From positions 1 through 64,000 of the forward strand of contig JACRMI010000131.1 in assembly GCA_016215025.1 (NCBI GenBank): a stretch of 64,000 nt of DNA. Direction: 5' to 3'. Source of the stretch: Chloroflexota bacterium. GTDB taxonomy: Bacteria > Chloroflexota > Anaerolineae > UBA4142. Below are positions 41,437 through 49,330 of the stretch, piece by piece. A program made the position numbers and the translations under genes. The notes under the pieces were generated by a model. That model was not told the DNA's origin. It ran no database searches and was given only the letters and a program-made list of their open reading frames with translations. How positions within the stretch are numbered: position 1 is the stretch's first letter; each line of letters begins with the position of its first letter.

Positions 41437-41475
41437 AAGACCTTCCAGGTCTTGGAGACCTGGAAGGTCTTTTTT
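41437..41475 (+). terminator. Intrinsic terminator after the first phosphofructokinase gene
   Basis: A 16-bp perfect stem, AAGACCTTCCAGGTCT with AGACCTGGAAGGTCTT, and 3-nt loop followed by six T. Confidence 0.9.
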
Positions 41476-41541
41476 GGGTAAAATGTGTCCTATTATCCCA
41501 TATCTTGTTGTGAATGCGAGTGTTATATTATCGAAAGCAGT

Positions 41542-41590
41542 GAACGCTGCGGCGAGCATTCATTGCCCCACGTTCCAACTGTTCACTATT
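41542..41590. repeat. Dispersed repeat, second copy
   Basis: GAACGCTGCGGCGAGCATT and a later ACTGTTCACT match 28715-28733 and the words after it. Confidence 0.5.
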
Positions 41591-41591
41591 T

Positions 41592-41619
41592 TTGACACGG
41601 TACCGGGTCGGCGTATAAT
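41592..41619 (+). promoter_or_regulatory. Promoter of the YbaK-like gene
   Basis: TTGACA (41592-41597) and TATAAT (41614-41619), both perfect, with a 16-nt spacer. Confidence 0.82.
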
Positions 41620-41644
41620 CCCACACTTGTAGGAGATTATATTG

Positions 41645-42115
41645 ATGCGATCCGTAGACCGCGTGCGCGAATATTTTAACCAACGCAACTTGCCCATCGA
41701 AATCAAAGAACTCGCCGCGAGCACTCGCACAGCGCAGCTTGCCGCCGATGCGGTCGGCACGTCGTTGGGCAGCATTGTCAAATCGCTCATCTTTATCACG
41801 GCGGACGACCGCACGATCCTCGCGTTGGTGGCTGGCGATCAGCGCGGCGATGCGGAAAAAATCGCGTTGTGCGTCAACTCGCCGAGCGTGCGGATGGCGA
41901 ACGGCGAACAAGTTCGCGCGCGCACAAGCTTTGCGATTGGCGGCGTTCCTCCGGTGGCGCATCCTATCCTGATGGAAACCTTGGTCGATCAAACTTTGCT
42001 ACGATTTGAAACGGTCTGGGCTGCTGCTGGCTCGCCCTTTGCATTATTCGCAATTGATTTAACAACACTTTTACAACTCACGCAAGGACGCGTGGCAGAC
42101 ATTGTCGTCGGATGA
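41645..42115 (+). CDS. YbaK/ProX-family aminoacyl-tRNA deacylase
   Basis: A 156-residue editing-domain protein that would hydrolyse mischarged tRNA in trans, such as Cys- or Ala-tRNA-Pro. Family marks: TAQLAADAVGTSLGSIVKSL with the invariant Lys, FITADDRTILALVAGDQRGD, and AIGGVPPVAHP in the C-terminal half. GGAG lies upstream of the ATG; a TTG one codon earlier is possible. Which mischarged tRNA it corrects cannot be read from the sequence. It is co-oriented with the second phosphofructokinase gene, 13 nt apart. Confidence 0.85.
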   Translation: MRSVDRVREYFNQRNLPIEIKELAASTRTAQLAADAVGTSLGSIVKSLIFITADDRTILALVAGDQRGDAEKIALCVNSPSVRMANGEQVRARTSFAIGGVPPVAHPILMETLVDQTLLRFETVWAAAGSPFALFAIDLTTLLQLTQGRVADIVVG

Positions 42116-42128
42116 AAGGCAAGTAAAA

Positions 42129-43184
42129 ATGAGTATGAAACGAATTGCCGTCCTCACGAGTGGGGGCGACGCGCCGGGCATGAATCCCGCTATCCGCGCC
42201 GTCGTGCGCATGGCTGCCGCCAACAACATCGAAGTGGTTGGCATCGAGCGCGGCTACCAAGGTCTGATCGAAGCTGATTTCCATCCGCTGCGGATTCGCG
42301 ACATCGGCGGAATCCTGGGACGCGGCGGAACGATGCTGCAAAGTGCACGCACCGAAGAATTCAAGACCGATGCCGGACGTCGCCGCGCCATTCACAACCT
42401 CAACAAAGCCGCCATCGATGGACTGATTATCATCGGCGGCAACGGCACGCATCAAGGCGCGCACCTCTTGTCGCAAATGGGTTTCCCCATCGTCACCATC
42501 CCCAGCACAATCGACAATGATTTGTGTTATACCGATTTTACGCTCGGCGTGTATACCACGCTCAACACCGTCCTCGACGCTATCGATAAAATCCGCGATA
42601 CCGCTTCCAGTCACCAACGCGCCTTTCTCATCGAAACGATGGGACGCAATTCCGGTTATCTTGCATTGATGGCGGGCATCGCCGGTGGCGCAGAAGTTAT
42701 TTTGATTCCTGAAGCGCCGATGACACCGGAAGAAGTCTTGGAAGCGATTCAAACGCAGTACGCGCTCGGCAAACCGCATAGCATTATCTTGGTCGCCGAA
42801 GGATACAAGCCCGGCACGATGGCGGTCTATAATTATCTTCACGAACGCGAAAAGGAAATCGGCTTTACCGTTCGCATGACGATTCTGGGACACATCCAGC
42901 GCGGCGGTCGTCCGACCGCGCACGAGCGTATCCTTGCCACGCGATTCGGCGTTGCCGCCGTTGAGCATCTGATCGCCGGCAATTGTGGCGTGATGGTCGG
43001 CATCATGGAAAACAAGATTCAGACGACGGAATTATCTAAGGTAGTTAGCTGTCACAAAGGCGCAGACCTCGAAATGTACAAACTCGCGCAGATGCTCGAA
43101 TTTGGTCACGGCAAGTTTGCGGCGAACGGTCATCCTGCGCTCAACTTGAAAACGCATTGGCCCCGGTTCGCCACGGGCGATTAA
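42129..43184 (+). CDS. pfkA: 6-phosphofructokinase, ATP-type active site
   Basis: A 351-residue phosphofructokinase. GGNGT at 103-107 keeps the Gly found in ATP-dependent enzymes, and PSTIDND at 125-131 has Ser instead of the Gly of the E. coli enzyme but not the Lys of PPi enzymes. MGRNSGYLALMAGIAGGAE and GHIQRGGRPTAHER bind the sugar phosphate. ATP use is inferred. The ATG has AAAGG about 9 nt upstream. With the PPi-type paralogue 1 kb upstream this gives two donors for one step. Confidence 0.9.
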   Translation: MSMKRIAVLTSGGDAPGMNPAIRAVVRMAAANNIEVVGIERGYQGLIEADFHPLRIRDIGGILGRGGTMLQSARTEEFKTDAGRRRAIHNLNKAAIDGLIIIGGNGTHQGAHLLSQMGFPIVTIPSTIDNDLCYTDFTLGVYTTLNTVLDAIDKIRDTASSHQRAFLIETMGRNSGYLALMAGIAGGAEVILIPEAPMTPEEVLEAIQTQYALGKPHSIILVAEGYKPGTMAVYNYLHEREKEIGFTVRMTILGHIQRGGRPTAHERILATRFGVAAVEHLIAGNCGVMVGIMENKIQTTELSKVVSCHKGADLEMYKLAQMLEFGHGKFAANGHPALNLKTHWPRFATGD

Positions 43185-43190
43185 TAAGTG

Positions 43191-43216
43191 CATGTAGCAT
43201 AGCGCCTCGTGTGCGT
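43191..43216. repeat. GTAGC-GCCT repeat (copy C)
   Basis: TGTAGCATAGCGCCTCGTGT then GCG matches the units at 27300-27319 and the inverse of 32659-32680. Confidence 0.5.
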
Positions 43217-43257
43217 TTCAGTGGCTCTTGCATCGTTTAGGTAATTCATCGATTCTC

Positions 43258-43266
43258 TGTTATAAT
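43258..43266 (+). promoter_or_regulatory. Extended -10 promoter abutting a start codon
   Basis: TGT followed by TATAAT, with the ATG 7 nt further on. Transcription should begin at or within a base or two of the ATG. Confidence 0.6.
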
Positions 43267-43273
43267 GTCAGCG

Positions 43274-44992
43274 ATGTCGTTCCCAAGCACGCAGTCCGCT
43301 TCCGCTTCCGCTGAACAAACCACCGACACAACCCTCACCCACCGCGCGGCACGCCTAGCGTCGTCCCGCGCGGTGTTTTTCACCGCCATCGGCTTGATCT
43401 ACGCGATTGTGATCGTCGTCGCCACGCTTGCGCTCAATCCCTACTTTTCGCAAACGTGGGACGTGAACACGTTCATTCAAGCCGCGCATCGCTTCCTCGA
43501 CGGCGGAAACCCATTCGACCTGTACGCCCAATCGCGCACGGCGCAAACCTGGCCCTACGCTTATCCTCCGCTCCACGCCTTTGTTACCGCCATTGCGCTT
43601 TTCGTCGGCAACATCGTCCCCATTCTACCCGAATACGTTGGGGCGCGCATGCCAACCATACTTGCCGATATTGGCGTCGCGATGGTTCTCTACGACATCG
43701 TGAAGCGCCAAGTCAACGATGAAACCGTTGCGCGCGTTGCGGCGCTGCTGTGGCTGTTCAATCCAATTACGTTTTACAATACCGCGGTGCAAGGTCACTT
43801 TGAAAGCGAATGGCTCTTGTTTGTGCTGCTGGCGTATCGCTGGTTCGACACATCGCGCAATATTTTTCTTGCGACCATTGCACTGGCAATTGCGGTCCTG
43901 TTCAAGCAAACGGCGATTGTGTTTGCGGTACCAATATACGTTGGTTCGTTGGTTCGTTGGTTCGTTAGTTGGTTGGATAGTCGCGCTGACACACAAACGA
44001 TTCAACGATCGACCGATCCAACGATCCAACTAACAAACGTGCTTACTTCCGCAATCCTCTTTGCGTTCGTTATTATCATTGTTTGTTTACCCTATTTGCT
44101 CTACTCCGACGATTTCGCTTACATGAACCTGACGTACGTCGAAAACGTGCCAGTGCAGACGCAATCGTGGTTGGTTGCATTGTTGGGTATAACACGCGCG
44201 ACGCCTACCGCCATGACGAGCGATTTTTTCCTGTTTCGCTATCAAACCATCGTGACGATGCTCGCCACTGTGGTCATTGCGTTCTTGGGCGCGCGGCGCA
44301 ACTGGAGTCTGTATCTCACCGCGACACTTGTCGCCATTGTGTTTTTTCTCACGTCGAGAAAAGTGATGGGCTATTACTATGTCATGCTCTTTCCATTTCT
44401 CATCGCCGAACTGTTATCCAAGCGGCGTTACACCCTACTCACGATTACGACGTTCGCGGTGACGTACATCTCGTTGTCGCCGTACTATGCGTCGTGGACG
44501 AATCACAATCATTGGTGGATTTACGCGGCGTTGGGAACGCTAAATAGTGCGTTCTTTGTATGGCTGTTTTTGAGAATGACCGCCGACCGCAGACGGACGA
44601 CCGCAGATCCTTCGACGCCACTTCACTCCGCTCAGGATGACACGGTCAGCGGTCAGCGATCAGCGGTCGTAGTAATACTCGGTTTGTTTGCGGGCGCGGC
44701 TGGCGCAGCGATTCTGCAGCCGCTCATTTCCAACAATGGCAGCCCCATTCGTGCGCCGATTATTACCGCAGGATTAGAATCAAATGCGTTGATTGCATTC
44801 GCCGCATTGATTATTTTCATCGCGATTGTCATATTTATTGCCTATCGTGCGACGAAAAATATAGTTGAAGCGTCGCCACGCATGACATTCGTTCTAATCC
44901 TTCTTTTTGCGCCATTGTTCTTTTCGGTTTATACTCTGACTAAAGAATCGACTGCTGTACTAGAATGGGTGCTCAAAGCCGCAGGAGTGTAG
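43274..44992 (+). CDS. Polytopic GT-C-type glycosyltransferase (GT87/mannosyltransferase-like)
   Basis: A 572-residue membrane protein with about 12 or 13 hydrophobic segments. The first extracytoplasmic loop has an acidic motif, SQTWDVNTFIQAAHRFLDGG, and YAYPPLHAF, as in polyprenyl-phosphate-sugar-dependent transferases. Two hydrophilic stretches are repeat-derived: about residues 225-256 (VRWFVSWLDSRADTQTIQRS) and about 435-465 (TADRRRTTADPSTPLHSAQD). They lie between membrane segments and keep frame. The ATG at 43274 is chosen because the earlier ATG overlaps the -10 box. It probably adds sugars to a lipid-linked or surface glycan. Confidence 0.78.
   Translation: MSFPSTQSASASAEQTTDTTLTHRAARLASSRAVFFTAIGLIYAIVIVVATLALNPYFSQTWDVNTFIQAAHRFLDGGNPFDLYAQSRTAQTWPYAYPPLHAFVTAIALFVGNIVPILPEYVGARMPTILADIGVAMVLYDIVKRQVNDETVARVAALLWLFNPITFYNTAVQGHFESEWLLFVLLAYRWFDTSRNIFLATIALAIAVLFKQTAIVFAVPIYVGSLVRWFVSWLDSRADTQTIQRSTDPTIQLTNVLTSAILFAFVIIIVCLPYLLYSDDFAYMNLTYVENVPVQTQSWLVALLGITRATPTAMTSDFFLFRYQTIVTMLATVVIAFLGARRNWSLYLTATLVAIVFFLTSRKVMGYYYVMLFPFLIAELLSKRRYTLLTITTFAVTYISLSPYYASWTNHNHWWIYAALGTLNSAFFVWLFLRMTADRRRTTADPSTPLHSAQDDTVSGQRSAVVVILGLFAGAAGAAILQPLISNNGSPIRAPIITAGLESNALIAFAALIIFIAIVIFIAYRATKNIVEASPRMTFVLILLFAPLFFSVYTLTKESTAVLEWVLKAAGV
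43938..44043. repeat. Palindromic degenerate tandem array inside a coding region
   Basis: The left arm TTGGTTCGTTGGTTCGTTGG then TTCGTTAGTTGGTTGG is inverted as CAACGATCGACCGATCCAAC then GATCCAACTAACAAACG. It is read in frame by the GT-C gene. Confidence 0.75.
44578..44670. repeat. Palindromic array with half REP-like core inside a coding region
   Basis: CCGCCGACCGCAGACGGACG on the left and CGGTCAGCGGTCAGCGATCA on the right are inverse words. Between them CTCCGCTCAGGATGACA is the 3' half of the TGTCATTCTGAGC family (copy 6). In frame in the GT-C gene. Confidence 0.7.
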
Positions 44993-44997
44993 TCGGC

Positions 44998-45030
44998 GTT
45001 GCCTCGTCACCCGTCTCTCGTCACTCGTTA
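44998..45030. repeat. Degenerate tandem repeat before the GT2 gene
   Basis: CGTCACCCGTCTCTCGTCAC then TCGTTAC. One arm only. Confidence 0.45.
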
Positions 45031-45048
45031 CATTTTCAGGGAGTTTGA

Positions 45049-46056
45049 ATGACCGTTCGCTGTAGTGTGGGAATTACCGCATATAACGAAGAAGCCAACA
45101 TCGGCAAACTGCTCGCCGCGATGCTGACTCAAGAACTCAAACAAGTCGAAATCACCGAGATCATCGTCGTCGCCAGCGGCTGCGCCGATAACACCGTATC
45201 CATCATCCAAGACTACGTCGCCAAAGATGCGCGCATCCAAATGATCGTTCAAGAAAACCGTGAAGGCAAGACCTCGGCGATCAATCGCTTTCTCGCAGTG
45301 GCGCAAGAGGACATCTGCGTGCTGCAAAGCGGTGATACGCTGCCGCGTTACGACAGCATCGAAAATCTGGTCAAGCCTTTTGAAAATCCCAAGGTCGGCA
45401 TGACGGGCGCGCAAAAAATTCCCGTCAACGTTCCCGAACACATCGTCGGTTACATGTCGCACTTGCGCTTGCAGATGGAGCACCAACTCTGTCTGGAAAT
45501 CCCGCGGCTCGGCGAGTTGATCGCGTTTCGCAAAGTGTTCAATCAACTGCCGCCCGATGTCGCGATGGACGAAGCCTTCGTCGAGGCGATTGTCATCAAG
45601 CGCGGCTTGGATGTCCACTACGCGCCTGATGCGGTCGTTTACAACATGGGACCAGAGACACTCGGCGAATTTATTTTGCAGCGCCGACGCAACTATGCGG
45701 GACACTTGCATCTCGTCCACAAATACGGTTATCGCGTTTCCAGCTTGGAATCCGGGCGCGTCGCGCGCATCGCTCTCGACGAAATTTGGAAAGCATTGCG
45801 TTTGATCTTTACCTTGGTTTGGCTCGCGCTGGTGGAAGGATTTGCGCGGATGCTCGGTGCGTACGATTACTATGTGCATGGCAAAAAGCATGTCGTGTGG
45901 GACATGGCATGGACGACGAAAAAAGTTACAAGTCCCAAGTCCCAAGTCGCAAGTTCCACGTCACAGGTCACAAGCGGCAAGCTACAGGTCTCAAACCCAA
46001 AGTCACAAGCCACAAATTCAGAATCCAAAGTCGAAGACCTAAGATCTGGCACATGA
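45049..46056 (+). CDS. Family 2 glycosyltransferase
   Basis: A 335-residue GT2 with GT-A fold. SVGITAYNEEANIGKLLAAM opens the nucleotide-sugar site, VVASGCADNT follows, and LQSGDTLPRY takes the place of the DxD region. A hydrophobic segment near 255-280 suggests membrane attachment. The last 40 residues (SPKSQVASSTSQVTSGKLQV and on) are encoded by the array at 45928-46120 and are unlikely to be functional. Sits between a GT-C gene and a flippase-like gene, so it probably builds or extends a lipid-linked glycan. Confidence 0.83.
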   Translation: MTVRCSVGITAYNEEANIGKLLAAMLTQELKQVEITEIIVVASGCADNTVSIIQDYVAKDARIQMIVQENREGKTSAINRFLAVAQEDICVLQSGDTLPRYDSIENLVKPFENPKVGMTGAQKIPVNVPEHIVGYMSHLRLQMEHQLCLEIPRLGELIAFRKVFNQLPPDVAMDEAFVEAIVIKRGLDVHYAPDAVVYNMGPETLGEFILQRRRNYAGHLHLVHKYGYRVSSLESGRVARIALDEIWKALRLIFTLVWLALVEGFARMLGAYDYYVHGKKHVVWDMAWTTKKVTSPKSQVASSTSQVTSGKLQVSNPKSQATNSESKVEDLRSGT

Positions 46057-46120
46057 GACTTGCAACCTGCGGCTTTGACTTGGACCTGCATCCTGCATTC
46101 TGTGACATGAGACCTGCGAC
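45928..46120. repeat. Long palindromic degenerate array over the GT2 3' end
   Basis: The left arm has CAAGTCCCAAGTCCCAAGTC, CAAGTTCCACGTCACAGGTC and more. The right arm has the inverse words GACTTGCAACCTGCGG, GACTTGGACCTGCATCCTGC, GAGACCTGCGAC. It reaches the ATG of the flippase-like gene. The longest array in the window. Confidence 0.7.
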
Positions 46121-47116
46121 ATGAAAAGTATAACCTGGAATATTCTCAAAATCGGCGTGACGCTTGCGATTATCGTGTTCCTCTTTTCGCGCGTCGATCT
46201 CGCCTTAATGGTGCAGCATCTCGCCCGCGCCAATCCCTGGCTTTTGCTCATCGCGCTCTTGTTGTATTTTCTCGCAATCGCCATTGGCGCATTCAAGTGG
46301 CAAGTTCTTGTCAACGCGCAAAACTTGACGGGATCGTTTAGCGAGTTACTCACCTACTCGTTCGTCGGTTTGTTCTTTGGTAACCTGTTACCCACTAACG
46401 TCGGCGGTGATGTGGTGCGCGCGTACGGACTCGTGCGTGCCTCAGGACGCGCGGAAGCCGCCGCCATTTCGGTACTCGTCGACCGGCTGATGGGCTTGGT
46501 CGCATTCTTGGGGGCAGCCGTTGTGATGGCATCGCTCGCCACGGCCACCTTAACGCGTGGAAATGAATTGGAACAAATCGAAATCGCGACGGTAGTAGCG
46601 GCAACGTTGCTCATTTTGGGAGCTGCGCTGATGTTCAGTCGCCGCGTTGGACAGCGTATCAAATCGATTTTCGATCTTGCGCCGCTGCGTCGGCTTCAGC
46701 CGATGGCGCAACGCGTGTACCATGCGCTCCAAGTCTATCGGCACAGCTATCGTGCGCTGGCGTTGAACTTGATGCTGTCGGCAAGCATCGTCATTGTGAC
46801 GACGTTCGTATGGTATGCTGTCGCATTGGCACTCGACGTGAACATATCGATATTTTATTTCTTCCTGTTCAATCCACTCATCGCCTTCGTGCTGTTGATT
46901 CCGATTTCCTTCAACGGCTTGGGAGCAAAAGAAGCGACCGCCTTTTTCTTCTTTGGACTCGTGGGCGTGCCTGGCGAACTAGCTATATCGATGTCGCTGA
47001 TTTTTCATCTCATCGTCGTGTTGACTAGCTTGCCCGGCGGTGCATTGTGGTGGCGCGAACGGTCCCTAGCTCCGGCGAAAACTGTCGCCGAATCGCCGCT
47101 CCAAATCGAAAACTAG
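46121..47116 (+). CDS. Flippase-like integral membrane protein (UPF0104/LPG synthase TM type)
   Basis: A 331-residue protein with about eight membrane segments. The family motif NLLPTNVGGDVVRAYGLVRA (about 88-108) and PISFNGLGAKEATAFFFFGL (about 265-285) match the AglD/lysylphosphatidylglycerol synthase transmembrane family, thought to move lipids or lipid-linked sugars. There is no soluble transferase domain. It directly follows the GT2 gene. No Shine-Dalgarno is visible because the repeat array runs up to the start. Confidence 0.82.
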   Translation: MKSITWNILKIGVTLAIIVFLFSRVDLALMVQHLARANPWLLLIALLLYFLAIAIGAFKWQVLVNAQNLTGSFSELLTYSFVGLFFGNLLPTNVGGDVVRAYGLVRASGRAEAAAISVLVDRLMGLVAFLGAAVVMASLATATLTRGNELEQIEIATVVAATLLILGAALMFSRRVGQRIKSIFDLAPLRRLQPMAQRVYHALQVYRHSYRALALNLMLSASIVIVTTFVWYAVALALDVNISIFYFFLFNPLIAFVLLIPISFNGLGAKEATAFFFFGLVGVPGELAISMSLIFHLIVVLTSLPGGALWWRERSLAPAKTVAESPLQIEN

Positions 47117-47129
47117 TACAACTGGTTTG

Positions 47130-47158
47130 TTGACGATATATAAAACTATGGGTATAAT
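47130..47158 (+). promoter_or_regulatory. Promoter of the DUF4388-GTPase-V4R genes
   Basis: TTGACG (47130-47135) and TATAAT (47153-47158) with a 17-nt spacer. Confidence 0.78.
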
Positions 47159-47185
47159 GGCAACTAAATAGGTCAGGTTGGACAC

Positions 47186-48001
47186 ATGGCTCTTAAAGGC
47201 AATCTCAAAGACGTAGGATTGAATCAGCTTCTCAACCTCATCTACCTCGCGCGAAAGACAGGCGCGCTCACCGTGCAAAGTGATGGCGGCGGTGGTAGCG
47301 CGCACCTTTTTTTCCGCGAGGGTAAGCTCATTCAAGCATCGATGGGCAGTCAAGTGACACGTTTGACTGACATTATGATGAAAGTGGGAAAGCTGACCGC
47401 CGATCAAGCCAAAGCTGTGCGCGCGCGTTCGCAAGTCGATACCGATAAAGAACTGGGACTCTTGATGATTCAAAGTGGGATGCTGAATCAGAACGACATC
47501 ATTCAGGGCGTCAAGAGTTATCTCCTGGAATCGGTCTATCAATTGTTCACGTGGCGTAACGGTGCATTTCGGTTTGATGCGAATGTGCTTCCGCCGGAAG
47601 AGCGCATTACCGTCGCGGTCAGTCTGGATCATTTGATTATCGAAGGCAGCCGCCGCGTGCAAGAGTGGGAACAATTGCGGGATGAGTTGCCGGACTTGGA
47701 CGTTCCCCTGCGCTTTGTCGAACGACCTGAGACGAACCTGCGCAACATCAACCTCAGCGTTGAACAATGGAAAGTCATTTCTTTTATCAACGCCCGTAAT
47801 ACCATCCGCCAAATCGCTAATTTTCTAAAGATCGATGAATTTCAAATTCGTCGTGTTGTATATGGACTGCAATCTGCTGGCTTGGTCGAAGTGATGGCAA
47901 CGGCAGGCGGCGGTCCGGTTGCGCCCCTACCTCCTCCCCCTCCGCCACCCGTCGGGCGCAGCGTGCTTCTCCGAGTCATCGATCGTTTGCGCAAAATATA
48001 A
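47186..48001 (+). CDS. DUF4388 (PATAN-type) protein
   Basis: A 271-residue cytoplasmic protein. The N-terminal domain reads MALKGNLKDVGLNQLLNLIY, then GALTVQSDGGGGSAHLFFRE and GKLIQASMG, the DUF4388 pattern found in signalling proteins of gliding and multicellular bacteria. A winged-helix-like region (about 185-235; SFINARNTIRQIANFLKIDE) follows, then an eight-Pro run and a short basic end. The next two genes encode a small GTPase and a V4R protein, a recurring trio for polarity or regulatory signalling. Confidence 0.8.
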   Translation: MALKGNLKDVGLNQLLNLIYLARKTGALTVQSDGGGGSAHLFFREGKLIQASMGSQVTRLTDIMMKVGKLTADQAKAVRARSQVDTDKELGLLMIQSGMLNQNDIIQGVKSYLLESVYQLFTWRNGAFRFDANVLPPEERITVAVSLDHLIIEGSRRVQEWEQLRDELPDLDVPLRFVERPETNLRNINLSVEQWKVISFINARNTIRQIANFLKIDEFQIRRVVYGLQSAGLVEVMATAGGGPVAPLPPPPPPPVGRSVLLRVIDRLRKI

Positions 48002-48040
48002 TTTCCGAGCCGTTCGTATTCGTTTTCGTTTGGACTAGTC

Positions 48041-48595
48041 ATGCAAACAGTTAAAATGGTGGTGACGGGACCCTTTAGTTCCGGCAAAACCTCCTTCATC
48101 GGAAGCGTCAGCGAGATTCCCGTTGTGCGCACCGAACGCAAAATCACAGATGCCACGCGCAACGTCAAGGAACAAACCACCGTGGCGATGGACTTTGGGC
48201 GCATCACCATCGACAAAGATTTGGCGCTCTATCTTTTTGGTACGCCTGGGCAAAAGCGTTTTGATTTCATGTGGGAGATTCTCTCCGAAGGCATGCTGGG
48301 CTTTGTTGTCCTGGTCGACAGCGCGCGCCCAGAAACTTTTCGGGAAGCTCGTCGCATTTTGGATACGTTTCGCAGCTATAGCAATACCCCGTTTGTCATC
48401 GCCGCCAACAAGCAAGACGATGAAGACGCTTGGCCCCCTGAGGATCTGAAAATTGCACTGGGATTGGATGCCGAAGTCAAAGTGTTGCCCTGTGTGGCAC
48501 ACGATAAGGACAGTGTCCGAAATATTCTATTGGAATTGCTCTACGTGATTTTGGAGAACGCCGCCGACGAGCCAATCTCACATCGTGCCAAGTAA
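48041..48595 (+). CDS. Small Ras-like GTPase (MglA/Rup family)
   Basis: A 184-residue GTPase. G1 is GPFSSGKTSFI (about 10-20), G2 TTVAMDFG (about 46-53), G3 GTPGQKRFDFMW (about 67-78) with the GTPG variant seen in prokaryotic Ras-like proteins, and G4 ANKQD (about 121-125). No membrane anchor is visible. It follows DUF4388 by 39 nt. Partner proteins of the Roadblock or DUF4388 type often act as its regulators; here DUF4388 is the likely partner. Confidence 0.87.
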   Translation: MQTVKMVVTGPFSSGKTSFIGSVSEIPVVRTERKITDATRNVKEQTTVAMDFGRITIDKDLALYLFGTPGQKRFDFMWEILSEGMLGFVVLVDSARPETFREARRILDTFRSYSNTPFVIAANKQDDEDAWPPEDLKIALGLDAEVKVLPCVAHDKDSVRNILLELLYVILENAADEPISHRAK

Positions 48596-48650
48596 TTATT
48601 CACGCACAGTTTGACTGCCCATAGGTAACGGACAGAAAGGACTTGATTCC

Positions 48651-49271
48651 ATGCCTGAAGATCGAATGATGCCTAATGATGCGCTGCGATTACTTTTCTT
48701 CTCCATCGAAGAGGTCATGGGCAAAGACGGTATGAAAGCGGCATTACGTGGCGCAAAGCTAGAGCAATACATCGACAATTATCCGCCCAAGAACCTGAGT
48801 CTTGACGTGAGATTTAGTGAGTATGCACACACCGAGCAAGCCGTGGAAGATTTCTACGGGCCGCGCGGAGCCAAGGCAATGTTGCTTCGCGTCGGGCGCG
48901 CGACGTTCAACTATGGGATGAAAGAACAATCGGCGGTGCTGGGTTTGGCGGGACAGGCGCTCAAGTTGATGCCGTTGCCGATGACGAGCAAGATGAAATT
49001 GTTGCTCGAGCAAATGGTCGCCGCAGCGAACAAAACGGTAAATCAACCCACTCGCCTCGAAGAGGATGCTGATTCCTTTACCATGATCGTCGATTTTTGC
49101 ATGTGCCAATTTCGACCGAAACATCAATCGCCATGCTGCTATGTTACCGTGGGCGCATTGACTGAAGCCATGCGTTGGCTCACCGACAAAACGTTTGCGA
49201 TTCAAGAACTGACCTGCATGAATTTGGGAGCCGACTGTTGTCGGTACCGAATTCCGAAAACACCGGAATAA
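48651..49271 (+). CDS. V4R-domain protein
   Basis: A 206-residue protein. The C-terminal half has the V4R (4-vinyl reductase) small-molecule-binding pattern with Cys residues that could bind zinc: FCMCQFRPKHQSPCCYVTVG, TDKTFAIQELTCMNLGADCC. The N-terminal half, with YGPRGAKAMLLRVGRATFNY, fits the same family. V4R domains bind hydrophobic ligands in regulators and enzymes. AAAGGA precedes the ATG. It is the third gene of the signalling trio. Confidence 0.77.
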   Translation: MPEDRMMPNDALRLLFFSIEEVMGKDGMKAALRGAKLEQYIDNYPPKNLSLDVRFSEYAHTEQAVEDFYGPRGAKAMLLRVGRATFNYGMKEQSAVLGLAGQALKLMPLPMTSKMKLLLEQMVAAANKTVNQPTRLEEDADSFTMIVDFCMCQFRPKHQSPCCYVTVGALTEAMRWLTDKTFAIQELTCMNLGADCCRYRIPKTPE

Positions 49272-49277
49272 AAAACG

Positions 49278-49310
49278 AACGGCGGGATGAATTTCCCGCC
49301 GTTTATATTT
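49278..49310. terminator. Bidirectional terminator
   Basis: AACGGCGGG and CCCGCCGTT form a 9-bp stem with A-rich and T-rich flanks between convergent genes. Confidence 0.8.
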
Positions 49311-49330
49311 TGCGTCGCCGCCAATGTTAT

